A DNA stretch of 64,000 nucleotides from Acanthaster planci (Eukaryota; Echinodermata; Asteroidea; Valvatida; Acanthasteridae). The position numbers and the translations under genes are program-made. The notes under the pieces are model-generated. The model was not told where the DNA came from. It searched no databases and worked only from the letters and a program-made list of their open reading frames with translations. Every line of letters begins with the position of its first letter. Position 1 is the first letter of the stretch. Shown here in pieces: positions 42,201-53,200 of the stretch. The stretch spans positions 189,945 through 253,944 of the forward strand of contig NW_019091547.1 of the NCBI RefSeq assembly GCF_001949145.1, written 5' to 3'.

Positions 42201-43188
42201 TGACCACTCTCACACAAGTCCAAAGTGAAAAAAGGGGAAAAAGCATACATGTACTCATGCGAATTTCAGCTGCCTTGCCTGACGTTAGCACGCACATATG
42301 CACACACACACAAAATAAACCCAAGTCAAACTAATCTCTCTACCCTATCTTTATTTGAAAAACCGTACATTCCGTCTGTGGTCAATTTAAACACCAGATT
42401 TTCTCCAAATAGCAATGCTAGATTTCCGCACGGGTAAATCATTTGCTTTGCTAATCTGCATTCAATTTATGGGTACCAAAAGAGCAAGTGACCAAAAAAA
42501 AATTCATCAGTATTCCACATCATCAATGAAGCAAAAACATTTCCCTACACGGCAGATGAGCCTTCAACAACACCCCCGTGAATGTTTTGGACCCAAGCAA
42601 ATCCTGCACAGAGATACTGAGGTCTGCTCAAGATGTCTGCCAGGTGGATACTGCCTAGTGTCAAGTCTGCCCCACAGAATGCCTTTAACTACCGTGGTTT
42701 GAATATGCTCAGAAAGCAAAACTGTGCTGGGTTATAGAGATAACTCTTGAGAAATGATTTGGTGCATTCAAACCAAGGATGCTATATTTACATGTAGTGG
42801 TTTGAATACCTAAAAGCATGGTTTTTTTTTTTAAACAAGGATTTAAGCTTGTATGTTGATGACATCTCAGGTGTAATAACTTCTGTGCTGTCTTCAAATT
42901 AACTCTGAAGTTTTCTATTATTCAGTTTTGGAAATGAATCATAAAATCTTATCTTCTGGTAAAAGCTTACACAGCTGATGTCTCAATGCATGATTCCATA
43001 ATTTGAACAAAACATTGTTTTTCCACTTTTCAACTGACAAACACCACTGTTACTTTATACAACACTACTGTGAGCCACGCGGAAAATATTCTCGTCAAAG
43101 TACGTGCACCATGTTCTAATAGGGGTTACTAACTTCCCCTAAGTGGATAAAATACAAAATGGATAATTTCTGACCATTACTTACTGTG
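36256..43188. other. Region between the converging PLD and USP6NL stop codons
   Basis: Nearly 7 kb that must contain both 3' UTRs. For PLD, plus-strand poly(A)-signal words are at about 38660 (ATTAAA) and 39729-39734 (AATAAA); neither can be preferred. For USP6NL, minus-strand AATAAA words are at 42350-42355 and 41645-41650, that is 0.8 and 1.5 kb after its stop. An open frame at 41654-41878 is treated separately. A long minus-strand frame at 38845-39420 has no protein-like features. Whether the two transcripts overlap cannot be told. Confidence 0.5.
41654..41878 (+). other. Orphan open frame after a strong splice acceptor
   Basis: After a long pyrimidine tract and TTTATTCAG (41646-41653), the plus strand is open for 74 codons to TGA at 41876-41878. 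The first in-frame ATG is at 41666. The translation has balanced, hydrophilic composition and ends KPTRATDFDSY. I do not recognise it. It could be the terminal exon of an unrelated plus-strand transcript or chance; the frame does not match an extension of PLD spliced from its stop-overlapping donor. Confidence 0.2.
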
Positions 43189-44226
43189 TTATATATAGGT
43201 TGTTTGTGTCTTAAAATATGGCACTCCATTGACGGGGCTGTGAAGATTTTTTGGTCGGACTGCTGGGCCGTCAACTGTAGACTGTGTGGTGAACACACTG
43301 CCACCAAAGGCTTCTCTGTCAGGAGTCGCACGCCGGACTCGGTAAGGGGACCCCTCTCCATCAAAGTGCTGCAGCTCACTCATGGGCAGGGTTCGTGGTG
43401 GTGGGGGCGGGGGATGGATGGAGGTGGAGGGGGGCGCATAGGAGGGACCGGCGTATGGGGTGTATTTAATGGGGGACAGTTTGGGGACGTTAGTGTCTCT
43501 GTACGGGGAACCGGCTCTACCGGTGGAGCGAGTGGGAGAGCTGCTGGCCATGTGGGTAGGGGAGCTACCTGCCCCTTGAACTGACGTAGCTCCTACACGG
43601 GCAAGGGCGGTCACAGCACCTCGGGCTGGGGAATTGCCTGCCACAGGCGTGTAGAGTAATGTTTCGTGTTCACCCAACGTGAATGGCTCTTGGTCGGTTG
43701 GAGTGTTCAAGCGTTCTAACGACTCCTCCATGTCCACCTCATAGGTGTCATTGTAGTACACGTCAATGTTGTCGTAAAGTGACAGCCGGCGTTCCATGGG
43801 GTCTGACATGGCGGGGCTAGAGGGCGGCAGACTCTGCGGGCGCTCCCCTGGAGGCGAGCTAAGGCTGGGCTGCAGTGATCGCTTGTCCACTCTCCCATTG
43901 CCCTCCCGGGCACGCAGTCGGGCCTCGTGCTCCAGGAAGTCCTTCTGCGTGGGCGTGTGGCCTTCCTCCTCGTCAGTCTGGGCAAAGCGGTCTGAACATG
44001 GCGGGGGTGAGCGGGCCTCATGCATGGGGTCGGCCATCGTCAGTGCACCCGCCACCTGGCTGGAGAACTGGCTCTCAAAGGACGTGACGCTGCTGTAGTA
44101 GTTGTCTTCTGACCGGGCAGTGCGCTTCTCTGGCGAGGTCTGGCGGGAGGTGGAGTTGGATACGGATAGGGTTGTGCTGGGCGAGGCGGTTGGTGTTTGG
44201 GGTGGCGTGCCAGATGAGGAGGTCAC
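43189..44226 (-). CDS. USP6NL: USP6NL last exon: Ser/Pro-rich tail and stop
   Basis: The exon begins after TCCCACATCACAG and runs to TAA at 43191-43189, giving 345 residues. The frame is open further upstream, but that part is intronic and begins only with TTG. The tail is rich in Ser, Pro and Thr, contains a run [11 protein letters not shown] that could bind SH3 domains, and a conserved-looking [20 protein letters not shown] followed by MEESLERL, similar to the YDN...EEALER stretch in mammalian USP6NL. I see no PxxDY motif of the kind by which mammalian RN-tre binds Eps8. A GTAAGT donor word lies four bases after the stop (43184-43179). Confidence 0.88.
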   Translation of the reverse strand: MTSSSGTPPQTPTASPSTTLSVSNSTSRQTSPEKRTARSEDNYYSSVTSFESQFSSQVAGALTMADPMHEARSPPPCSDRFAQTDEEEGHTPTQKDFLEHEARLRAREGNGRVDKRSLQPSLSSPPGERPQSLPPSSPAMSDPMERRLSLYDNIDVYYNDTYEVDMEESLERLNTPTDQEPFTLGEHETLLYTPVAGNSPARGAVTALARVGATSVQGAGSSPTHMASSSPTRSTGRAGSPYRDTNVPKLSPIKYTPYAGPSYAPPSTSIHPPPPPPRTLPMSELQHFDGEGSPYRVRRATPDREAFGGSVFTTQSTVDGPAVRPKNLHSPVNGVPYFKTQTTYI

Positions 44227-47200
44227 CTGTGATGTGGGAGAAGCATGTTGGGTGGAGGGGGGTCGGGCCAAGGTTTATGAGTCAACCGAAGGAAGGGGGG
44301 GAGGAAAGGGTGTGAAAGAACAAAGCTGATGTTAATGACCTGGCAATGCACCAATGAGGAGTGAAAGTTAATGGGACAGCTTGTAATCGAAATGAAATGG
44401 CTTCATTCCAAAAAGAAAAATTAGTCAGCAAGAGATCCAACTGTCCAACTACCACAGACTTCCAGAAGAATTTAAAACTGAAATAACCAAAAACCAGCAA
44501 TGCAAGTTGTACGAGCTACATGTATGCAGAGAGAACTTCTACTTCTGAAAGGAGCTATCAAATCTTATATCCAGATAAAGATCCAGAAAGTGGTGCGTAA
44601 AATGTCTAAAAAAGGCCTTTCAAATGTTTTCCACCCCAACCCGACACACAAAAAGAACGTCAGCAAACTAAAACGTGGACTAGAAGAAATCAACCATACG
44701 TACATGTACATGAAGATCACACAGTTGGGGTAAGTGGGGTGAGAGGTACATGTAGGGGTGGCTTTTGGGGGAAAGAACTCATTTGTCTACTGTGCCATGC
44801 TCTCATGTTAAAAAAAAAAGCCTGATCCACTCTCAAAACACTCCACAACAAGCAACATGACTGTACACGTGTGAATGGCATGAATGAGATGGAGCTCGAA
44901 AGCTTTGTGAGTGGATGGGAAATGAGGGAACATAAGTCATGGTGAACAATGATTTGATTCTACAAAATGCAATTCCCAACAATCTGGTGCTGCTTTATTT
45001 CCCCTCCCTTTGAGAAACTAACTTCTTTCACAATGAAACAATCAGTCCAGAACATCAATTGCATGTATCTGTGCTCTTTCAAACTGAAAAATACCTTCAG
45101 TCAGCAGTGTATCCAGCAAGCTGAATGGGGAGGGGGAGGAGTTATCCCCATTCCTCTCCAGAGATATGTTGCCAATTCTTTGACTTGAAGGCACCAGTAT
45201 TCTAGAATTGGTAACACCCATTTTTTTTTTTGGGGGGGGGGAAGTTGGGATTCTTTTACAGATGACAATATTTGGATAATCTTTTTTACACTAGTTTTCA
45301 CCATGCCCTCCTCCCTGCGGATAGTCCTTAATCTTCTAGCAGTTGGAGGATTCTAAAAAATAATACCGGTAAATGTGCACATTATTTTCCAAATCAAATT
45401 TGTGTAAAGTTGAGAAGGCAATCCGTGTTGTTGTGTCCTTTTTCCAAGCCTTCAGGTTCACTGAAATGCAAGGTGATTCTAGTTGCACTCAAGGCTAAAC
45501 ACCGAAGGGTAGAGCAGGAGCATTTAGATACAGCTCACTTTAGACATATACTTTGCACTTTATGAATGCAAGCCCGAGCCACTCTGCCAAACACATGGGC
45601 AGTTATAGCATATCCTATTGGGCCTCAAATACTCGTAACCAAAACCCCAAGAACTCAGACCACATAAATGTACATGTATGTTCTCGTTCTTAATTCTTGC
45701 CACCTTACATTTCAACATGCACCTAGGGCTCAGGGAAAAATACACGACTGCAACAACAGAAAAAAATGGTTAAATAAACCATTTCCCATTGCAAAAAGTA
45801 AAATCAAACAGAACAAGAAACAAACCAAACTAGACAAGAAACAAAAAGACGCAGCATGACAGCATTGTGTGTAAACAGGACAGTTTTCAAATAATTTCGG
45901 CAACTTTTGCTGGAAACCTTGCGATGAAACTACTACCTTTGATAGGAAATTATTAACTAGTTAGCTCACAGTTGTTATTCAATGAGGCATTGAAGGTATT
46001 GATGTAACAGAACAAATCAAACGGGAACACGTGCACATGGCGACGGAAAAGGCCCTCCAGAACCCAATTTTTGTTTAATTGGCTTCTTTTGCTCCAACAT
46101 TTGCAATGCTGAAAATAGTCTTTTCTTGGTCGGCTCCAATCCTAAAGTAATGCCACCCCCAAAATAATGGGAAAAGCTCATCACATCTGGTCATCACCTA
46201 AACAGCTTGGCTATTTTTTCTCCTTGAATTGAGGACGACCTCAAGCCACTCCCTAGATTTGGGATATTATGTGACACTGAACATGTTACTTGGTTACAAT
46301 ATGTGAGGTGATCAGGTGAAGACCACAACTTCTGCTGGCGATATATTTCAGGTTTCAGCTTGATACACCAAAAATCTGCCGAGAATGACCCAAAAGTACA
46401 TGTACAGTGTACATTTGACACTTGAACACATACAAAAGCAGTTTCACAACTTCCCTCTGAGATAACTGTTGATAGAACCTTTGCACATCATGCGGAAGGT
46501 TACACAGAGCTGCTTCATATGTTCATTTCATTTTGAGGATCTTCCATTCTTCAGCACTAAATTAAACTGCAAACAATGTCACATTTGCTAACTTCAGTGC
46601 TCATGGGGGAGGGGACACATTACGAAACATGATTGTTCATTAGTGAAGACTCGTACAAATTCATCGGATGCGTCTGCTTAAAAAGCATTGGATATAATCC
46701 CAATTCAGGAGGACAAAAAAATATTTCCTCATTTTTAATGGTGCACAAGAAGTAATCTTCAGCATTTTTGTTTGCAGTCATGTTATTGGGTTACAAGCTT
46801 GTTGACAGGATTCATTTGCTGCGCATGGGTGTAGGGTAAGGATTAGGGTTGATGTTAGTGTGCAAGCACAGGCACACAGGCAGGTAGGTGCACATGCTAG
46901 TGTGGTGCAGGTGTTGGTGCAGAGGTTAGTCAACCTAATCCTTACCCAACTCATCACTAACCCACACTTTTTGACAGGATTGTCTGCAACCTCACAGCAC
47001 TCACGGTTAACAAAAATCTGATTCACAACCCAAGGTTTGCTAGCACAACACAGCATGCCCAGTATACTCTTTAATATTCAAAATATTTGAACTGGTCATG
47101 AATGTCATCTGTCTTCAGATTAGTACTTGGCACAGAAGAGCTCTGAAACTGAAAGTTGTTTGAATGTTTCAGAATACACACAGATGCTTGTCTGTGAAGG

Positions 47201-50200
47201 CAAAAACTTGTAGCTTTGCCGCAGATAGAGGGTCATAAAACTCCTCCCTTTGTTTCTGGGTGTTTTTGTAGGCAATCTTTTTACAACCCTAATTAATTCA
47301 TCGTTTTTTAACAAATTAAGAATCACCCTGAAGACAAAGACAGTCGCATGCTACACGTGAATTTTACACATAGCATCGAGTTTGATGAGCTACACAATGT
47401 TGACGACACTCTTTGAGAAATCTAATGGCACAATTATATGTTGTAAAACAGCATCTGAATGACATTCTCTCTGCAGCAACTTCCAGTCTGACAATGTCAT
47501 ACGTTTAAAATAATTGATGCATTGCCCTGCAAATGTTTGCCATCCATTTTGGTAGATGGTGAATGAACTTTCCTTATTGTACCTCTAGAGAGCATCCCTC
47601 AGGTTGATAATGCCCTCCTTCCTCACACTATAGTTGGATTGAACTCCAACCATTTTATTAACGTGTCTGGTTGTACATGTCCTTTATGCCCAAATGCTGT
47701 GTTTGTCATGTGGAGGAAAAAAGAGCCGACTCAACTATTGCATTTCAACTGCACATGAAATTATGAAGACCCGAGAGTGCGGTACATACACAATTAAGAT
47801 AATGTCACTTAGCATATAATACTATTGTGATTTCACTACAGTATTTCTTATAATATCGTACATCTCTGACTATATGCACACCGTATGGAATTCAACAATT
47901 TCATTTGATTTGTACTACATGTATGCTGAATAATGTGAAGAGAGTACCTTGGAGGTGACGATGAGATGTACATATTGAAGTAATATTGAGAATTCTCATG
48001 AGGAAAAAAAAAAGACAAAAAAGAACCCATATAAAAATGACAGGTGATCAGGCTCAGCGGAATCAACTACATGTATATAGAACATACCAAAACAAAACAA
48101 AACAAAAAGCAAAACAAACATAAAAGAAAACAACTTCAGACTACAGGCGCTGCTGTTTAATATTAGAACTGTAAAGAACCCTAAAGACTGTTTACATGTA
48201 TATTTTTTCTACTATATATGTGTCCATGTACAACTGACTAAAGAATTTTTTAACAGAGCTTGTTTGAATCAGTTTTGTTTGTACACATCCACTTGTCTTA
48301 TTCAAGTATAAAAACTGATTAAAGAATAAATGACTAATTTTTTCAATATAAAATTTTCAAAACTTTTCAGGTGACCTGCACCAACATGTATTTGAAACAT
48401 TTTCACATTGGGGCTGTGGATAAAGTATCTTTGTTTATTACCAAATCTTAGATTAGCTCAAAGTTTGCCACCAGAAAGTTCCTGAGGAGATCTCCTATTT
48501 ATCTTGTGGCTTATTAGGAATTTTCCTTTCATACAGGAACACAGGTGTAAGTTGTCGCTTCATTCACCACCCTTACAACTTAAAAAAGAATGAGTTTGCT
48601 CAGAGTTTTTTTGTTTTTGTTTTGTTTAAATTCGTCCAAATCAGACAGTTTAGGGAACAGACACATTCTGTCTGAACTTTTTCATCACTGCTAGTTTCCC
48701 TGTCACTTTTATAGACTAATACTCCTAGTCCTGAAAACAGTGTGATGTCACCCCACAAGTGGGCTTAAGTGATGTTGTGCATAAAATATGTCTATATACA
48801 TGTACATTTACATTCCTTGCAGATATCGATTCCTCGTTTGCTCAAAATAGAGAGAGAAGAGTGCCCACAATAAAAAACAACAAAAAACACAAAGAAAAGC
48901 ACCCCCCCAAAAAGGTGGTGAGTTGATTCTCAACACTGCCCCTCAAAAAGTTGCTTGGCACAATCTTCTGTTATATTTACATTATTGCTTGACACCTATT
49001 TTGACAGGGAGTTCAAACAACTTGTAATGTGCAAGTGCGTTTGGCCAAAAGATGTGACGACAGAGTGCCCTCATGCATGGTTAGATTGTGCACAATTCAG
49101 AAACCTCAGGGATCCCATGAGTAGCTACATGTACATGTACCTGCTGCAATCCATGCATGCAAGAGACACTCCTTCAAGTGTGGTTAGTATTCTGTCGGGA
49201 CCAAATTCTGGGGTTTTTTCCCGATAATTGGATATTATACCCTCAAACATAAAATGGGAAATAAATCAAGCTTGATCTGTCCCCGATTTACCAAACTTCA
49301 TTCATTCTAGACCTCAAATGGATAAATACATGATTTCATACTTACAAAAGCAGCATTTTAACAGTAAAAAACATGTATAACCTCCACCTACCGACTTCCC
49401 GAATCTTACAAAATCCACCAATGTGTATTCTCATCCTCAGTTCTCCAACTTTCCCTTGTTAATCAAACTTTCAAGGGACATCAAGCCCCATGTGAGCACA
49501 CACACTGACTGGATTCAGTCCTGCAGCACCCTCCAAAAAATTCCTGGTGGATTTCAAAGGATCTGGGAGGGATGACGATTGGCGGGTTCATCTTGAAAGT
49601 GCATGCGCTAAACTAACTTCTGCCCGAATACAACTGCTACACTTCTGAATTCGTGATAATGCCTTTGGTAAGAATGCAGTCTGCCTCCGTTTTGAATGCG
49701 CAGGGTTTTGACATTGTCAAACTCAATCATAATAGGCACCTGATGTTGGAGGTAGCAAATCAAAAGAACTTAAAAAGGAACTTTCCTTTATACTGACGCA
49801 CCATGCGCAAATGAATGCAATACATACATGTACATCATGCACCATTAGTAGATGATTGCAATTAGTAATTACTACACATTCTGGTCACAAGTTTTATGGA
49901 TTTGAAAAATAAATCATCAGAAATTACAGAGTAACTACTTTTTTATGATGGACAAAATGATAGTTTTGACAGAGGGAGAAAAATATTCAAAAACTTACAT
50001 GAAAGCGATATTTAAGGTATATGTCATGAATCATGCGTTGCCATGCCAACTATTGAGGAGGAACTACTCGTAGACGGCTTGAAACAACAAGAGTGACAGG
50101 AAAGACGGATTACATGGGATCCTCGCCAGGACCTTCGTTGCTTTTTTTTTTCCAAGGGAAGGGTGTAGAAATCTGGTTCATAAACTAATTTTGCTGGAAA

Positions 50201-53200
50201 TTAATCCTGGCCAAGATGAAAAATGTAAAAGTGTTCCCACAGAGATCTGAAAAGTGGGCTCGATGACCTTTCTAGGGTCTTCCAGGACTAAAATATACTA
50301 CTCAAAAAAGTCAAGGACCACTTTTTTCTGAACTTGTAATTTTTTCCAAGCAATGAGAGGGGTACAGTTCTTTCATTTTTTGTTTGTCTAGATGGTATTC
50401 TCATTGGAATAAAATGTAAACAAAAAATTGTTTCAAAACATCAAATGTACATTTTCAGAAGTAAAATATCTCACATAAAAAAAAGTATACACAAAATAAA
50501 AAACTTTTTTGAGTAGTGTAGTATGATAATTTCCATGACATTGAATGCCATTTGTTGTTTGGTATTATGAATGACAAGATTGCCATAGCCACTACCATAA
50601 ACTGACAAGGATACCGGTAGCCTATAACTTTATCATTATTCTGCCCATGAATGATCATGAATGATCATGCCCTGGCATAATCTTGATTTCCATGTCTTTT
50701 CCATGACTTTGTTTCATGACAACAGAAATCAAGAACATCCCATTTCCCCCCCCCTCCCAATTTTGGAGGATTTTTCGGTGACTATCCAGGACAACTTGTT
50801 TCCTAGGATATCCCATGACCATGGGCACCCATTGTGATTCGTGCAGTGAGTTTGACCTGCCGTAGGATCAACATAAAGTGGTTTCTGCAGGAGGACAAAC
50901 CACCTGATACCAGAAAATTAAGAGTTTGGTGAAAAGAAGACGGTTGCTTTTTTGCAAGGAATGTTGGTGATTTCACACTCATGTACATGTGGTCACTCAC
51001 AAATGAAACGTGGGAAGATGGGCAATCAGTTAATTGAATTTCTGGGATACCCTTGGCTTGCAGAACTAACGCGAGCAACTTCATCTATATATGAATGACC
51101 CTTTACAGGGGCAACAAACTAACAAAGATGAAAACATTCTCTACGGCTAACTTTGCCCAAACAACACAAGAAAAGAAAACAAGATGGGCAAATTGGAAGT
51201 CTAAACAGTGTTGGCCTTTTCTTGGCGTCTGGTGTAATGCTGCCTAATTCTGGTGAAAATAACCGGTTAAGGTGGCTGAAAAACCAAGACTTGGACAAGA
51301 ATACCATCAGTGCATGTACGTGCTCGTACCAATGACAGTGTGAGGATGCAGGCTCAACAATGAGTGCTTTCGCTTAATCAGCAAGCAGCTGATTAGCCTC
51401 GCAACAGAACCTGAATTCATGGCTTTTCTCAGTTATGCTGTACACATTGTATGCACGTATCACACAAATCTAAAGATGAGCTTTAAAGATTTAGCTAGAA
51501 CAATCTGAAGTATTTGAAAACTTGACATGAGAATGTAATATCTTTTATTGCTGTGAAGACTATGATGAATGAAACTTTTAAGAGGCAAACGGTTGTACAA
51601 AAGAAGGATTTGACAGATCTTAAGACAAATTTTCCATAAACTACGTATTTTTTGGCACTGTCTGCAAGCAATGAGCTCACTGTCTCAAATGACGGTTCCA
51701 GGAAATGCACAAGAACATCACCGCATTTCACAATTCCATTCAAGAAAACAATTTAATCATGCCAAATGCAAAAAACAAACCAAACCACACAGCATGCGCG
51801 ACCGCGTCACTTCTTCTGTCCCTTTTCTAAAAAACAAATTAATGTCAGACAAGGGTGCTGTGCGCCTAGCGTTTCCGGACCCTCCTCTTTACCTGTTTGC
51901 CGCGGCCGTTGCTCATCTGGGGCATTGGGGAGCGCAGCCCTGTGGCCTGGCTGATGCTGGGGGTTCTGGCTAGGCCAAAGGGTACCTGGGGCAGCTCTGA
52001 CGTCTTGGGAGCAGGCGGCATAATCATCTTGGCCCGTCTCAGATCTAGAAGAGTGATGGATTACCATACTTTAAAGATGTACCGGATCTTGATTGAAACA
52101 GTCTTTTCTTTTGCATTGTGGATACCATTTGAGCTGGATATTCACGGACAGTTTCCTTGACTTGGTTTCTTTTCACTGTGGGAACACTGTCACATGTTTA
52201 AAAATGTACAGTGTTCCCATGGAAATCTGAAACCGCCTTCGCTGAGTTATCCAAGACTTTCCAGGACTAAAATATGACAATGCATTTCCATGACATGTAA
52301 TGCCATTTTGCAGAGAGACCTTTTTTGTTACATGTATGAGGAACTGGAAGACTCCCATTATTTTGAGGTCTCCAGAGATGCCAACTTTTCCCGACCAACC
52401 CCTAATTTTTCGGCGCGACCCTAAAAATTTTCATTGGCAAATTAGAAAACATTTTTTAAAAAGTAAAAAAAGGTGTTGCCTTTTTTTTCAAAACAAACAC
52501 CCATCAACAGCTTCTTTTCATGTCAAAATACTTGTATTTACCTGACTAACATTGTGCAAGTGTGAATTGTAATTAACTATTGATTTTTTTTTAATTTCAA
52601 TCACTTTTTGTGGCAATTTTTGGCAACTTTCGTCTCATTCAATCAGCACTAAAAATTGTCCAAAAATCCTTACCTACCGACCCTTTTTCATCAGAAGCAG
52701 AGCTATATTTTCTTGGCCTAACTAATGTGTCATAAGACCCAGCGTGAGCAATATTTATCATGTCACAATTACATGTGTTGCAAATCACATAACCTTCTCC
52801 ACGACAAGACTTTGCAACAAAGGCCCATTTTTGTGGTGTAGTTGTCCCTGAACTTGTTGTCACAGCGCAAAACAAGTCCAGTTGCTCACCAAATATCCAA
52901 AAATCAAATCCTTGACAGTCCTCCACTCCGGTCAACTTTAGCCCAATCACGATGTTCGACACACGTGTGTACATCGGTACATATACAATGCATGCATGTA
53001 CACAATTTGGTTGCAATTTAAGTGCAATCGTGCCTATTCCCCTGTTCATCATAGCGTAAATTGGGGCAAACAGATGATTCAATCACCCTGGTTTCTACCA
53101 CTCCTCACGCAGCTTGTACGCACAAACTACGGGATGCCAGCGACACATTTCTGATGCGCGCATTAGGAGGCCGGTTCCATGCTAGCTTACGTAGAGTTTA

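Larger units (their letters stand above)
44227..51892 (-). other. Long USP6NL intron (7.7 kb)
   Basis: The junction of the flanking exons is phase 0 on both sides, so no exon is required here, but an alternative exon would be hard to exclude. The stretch holds A-rich and G-rich simple tracts (45221-45241), a foldback near 46830-46950 (GGGTAAGGATTAGG against CCTAATCCTTACCC) and the repeat pair described at 50231-50553. No other coding sequence is visible. Confidence 0.55.

Noticed and set aside
43186-43584. Plus-strand open frame of 132 codons with Gly-rich product
   Set aside because: It is antisense to the last USP6NL exon; its Gly-rich composition mirrors the Pro/Ser-rich coding strand.
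46778-47056. Minus-strand Cys/Thr-rich 92-codon frame
   Set aside because: The composition comes from CA/TG-rich simple sequence and a foldback.
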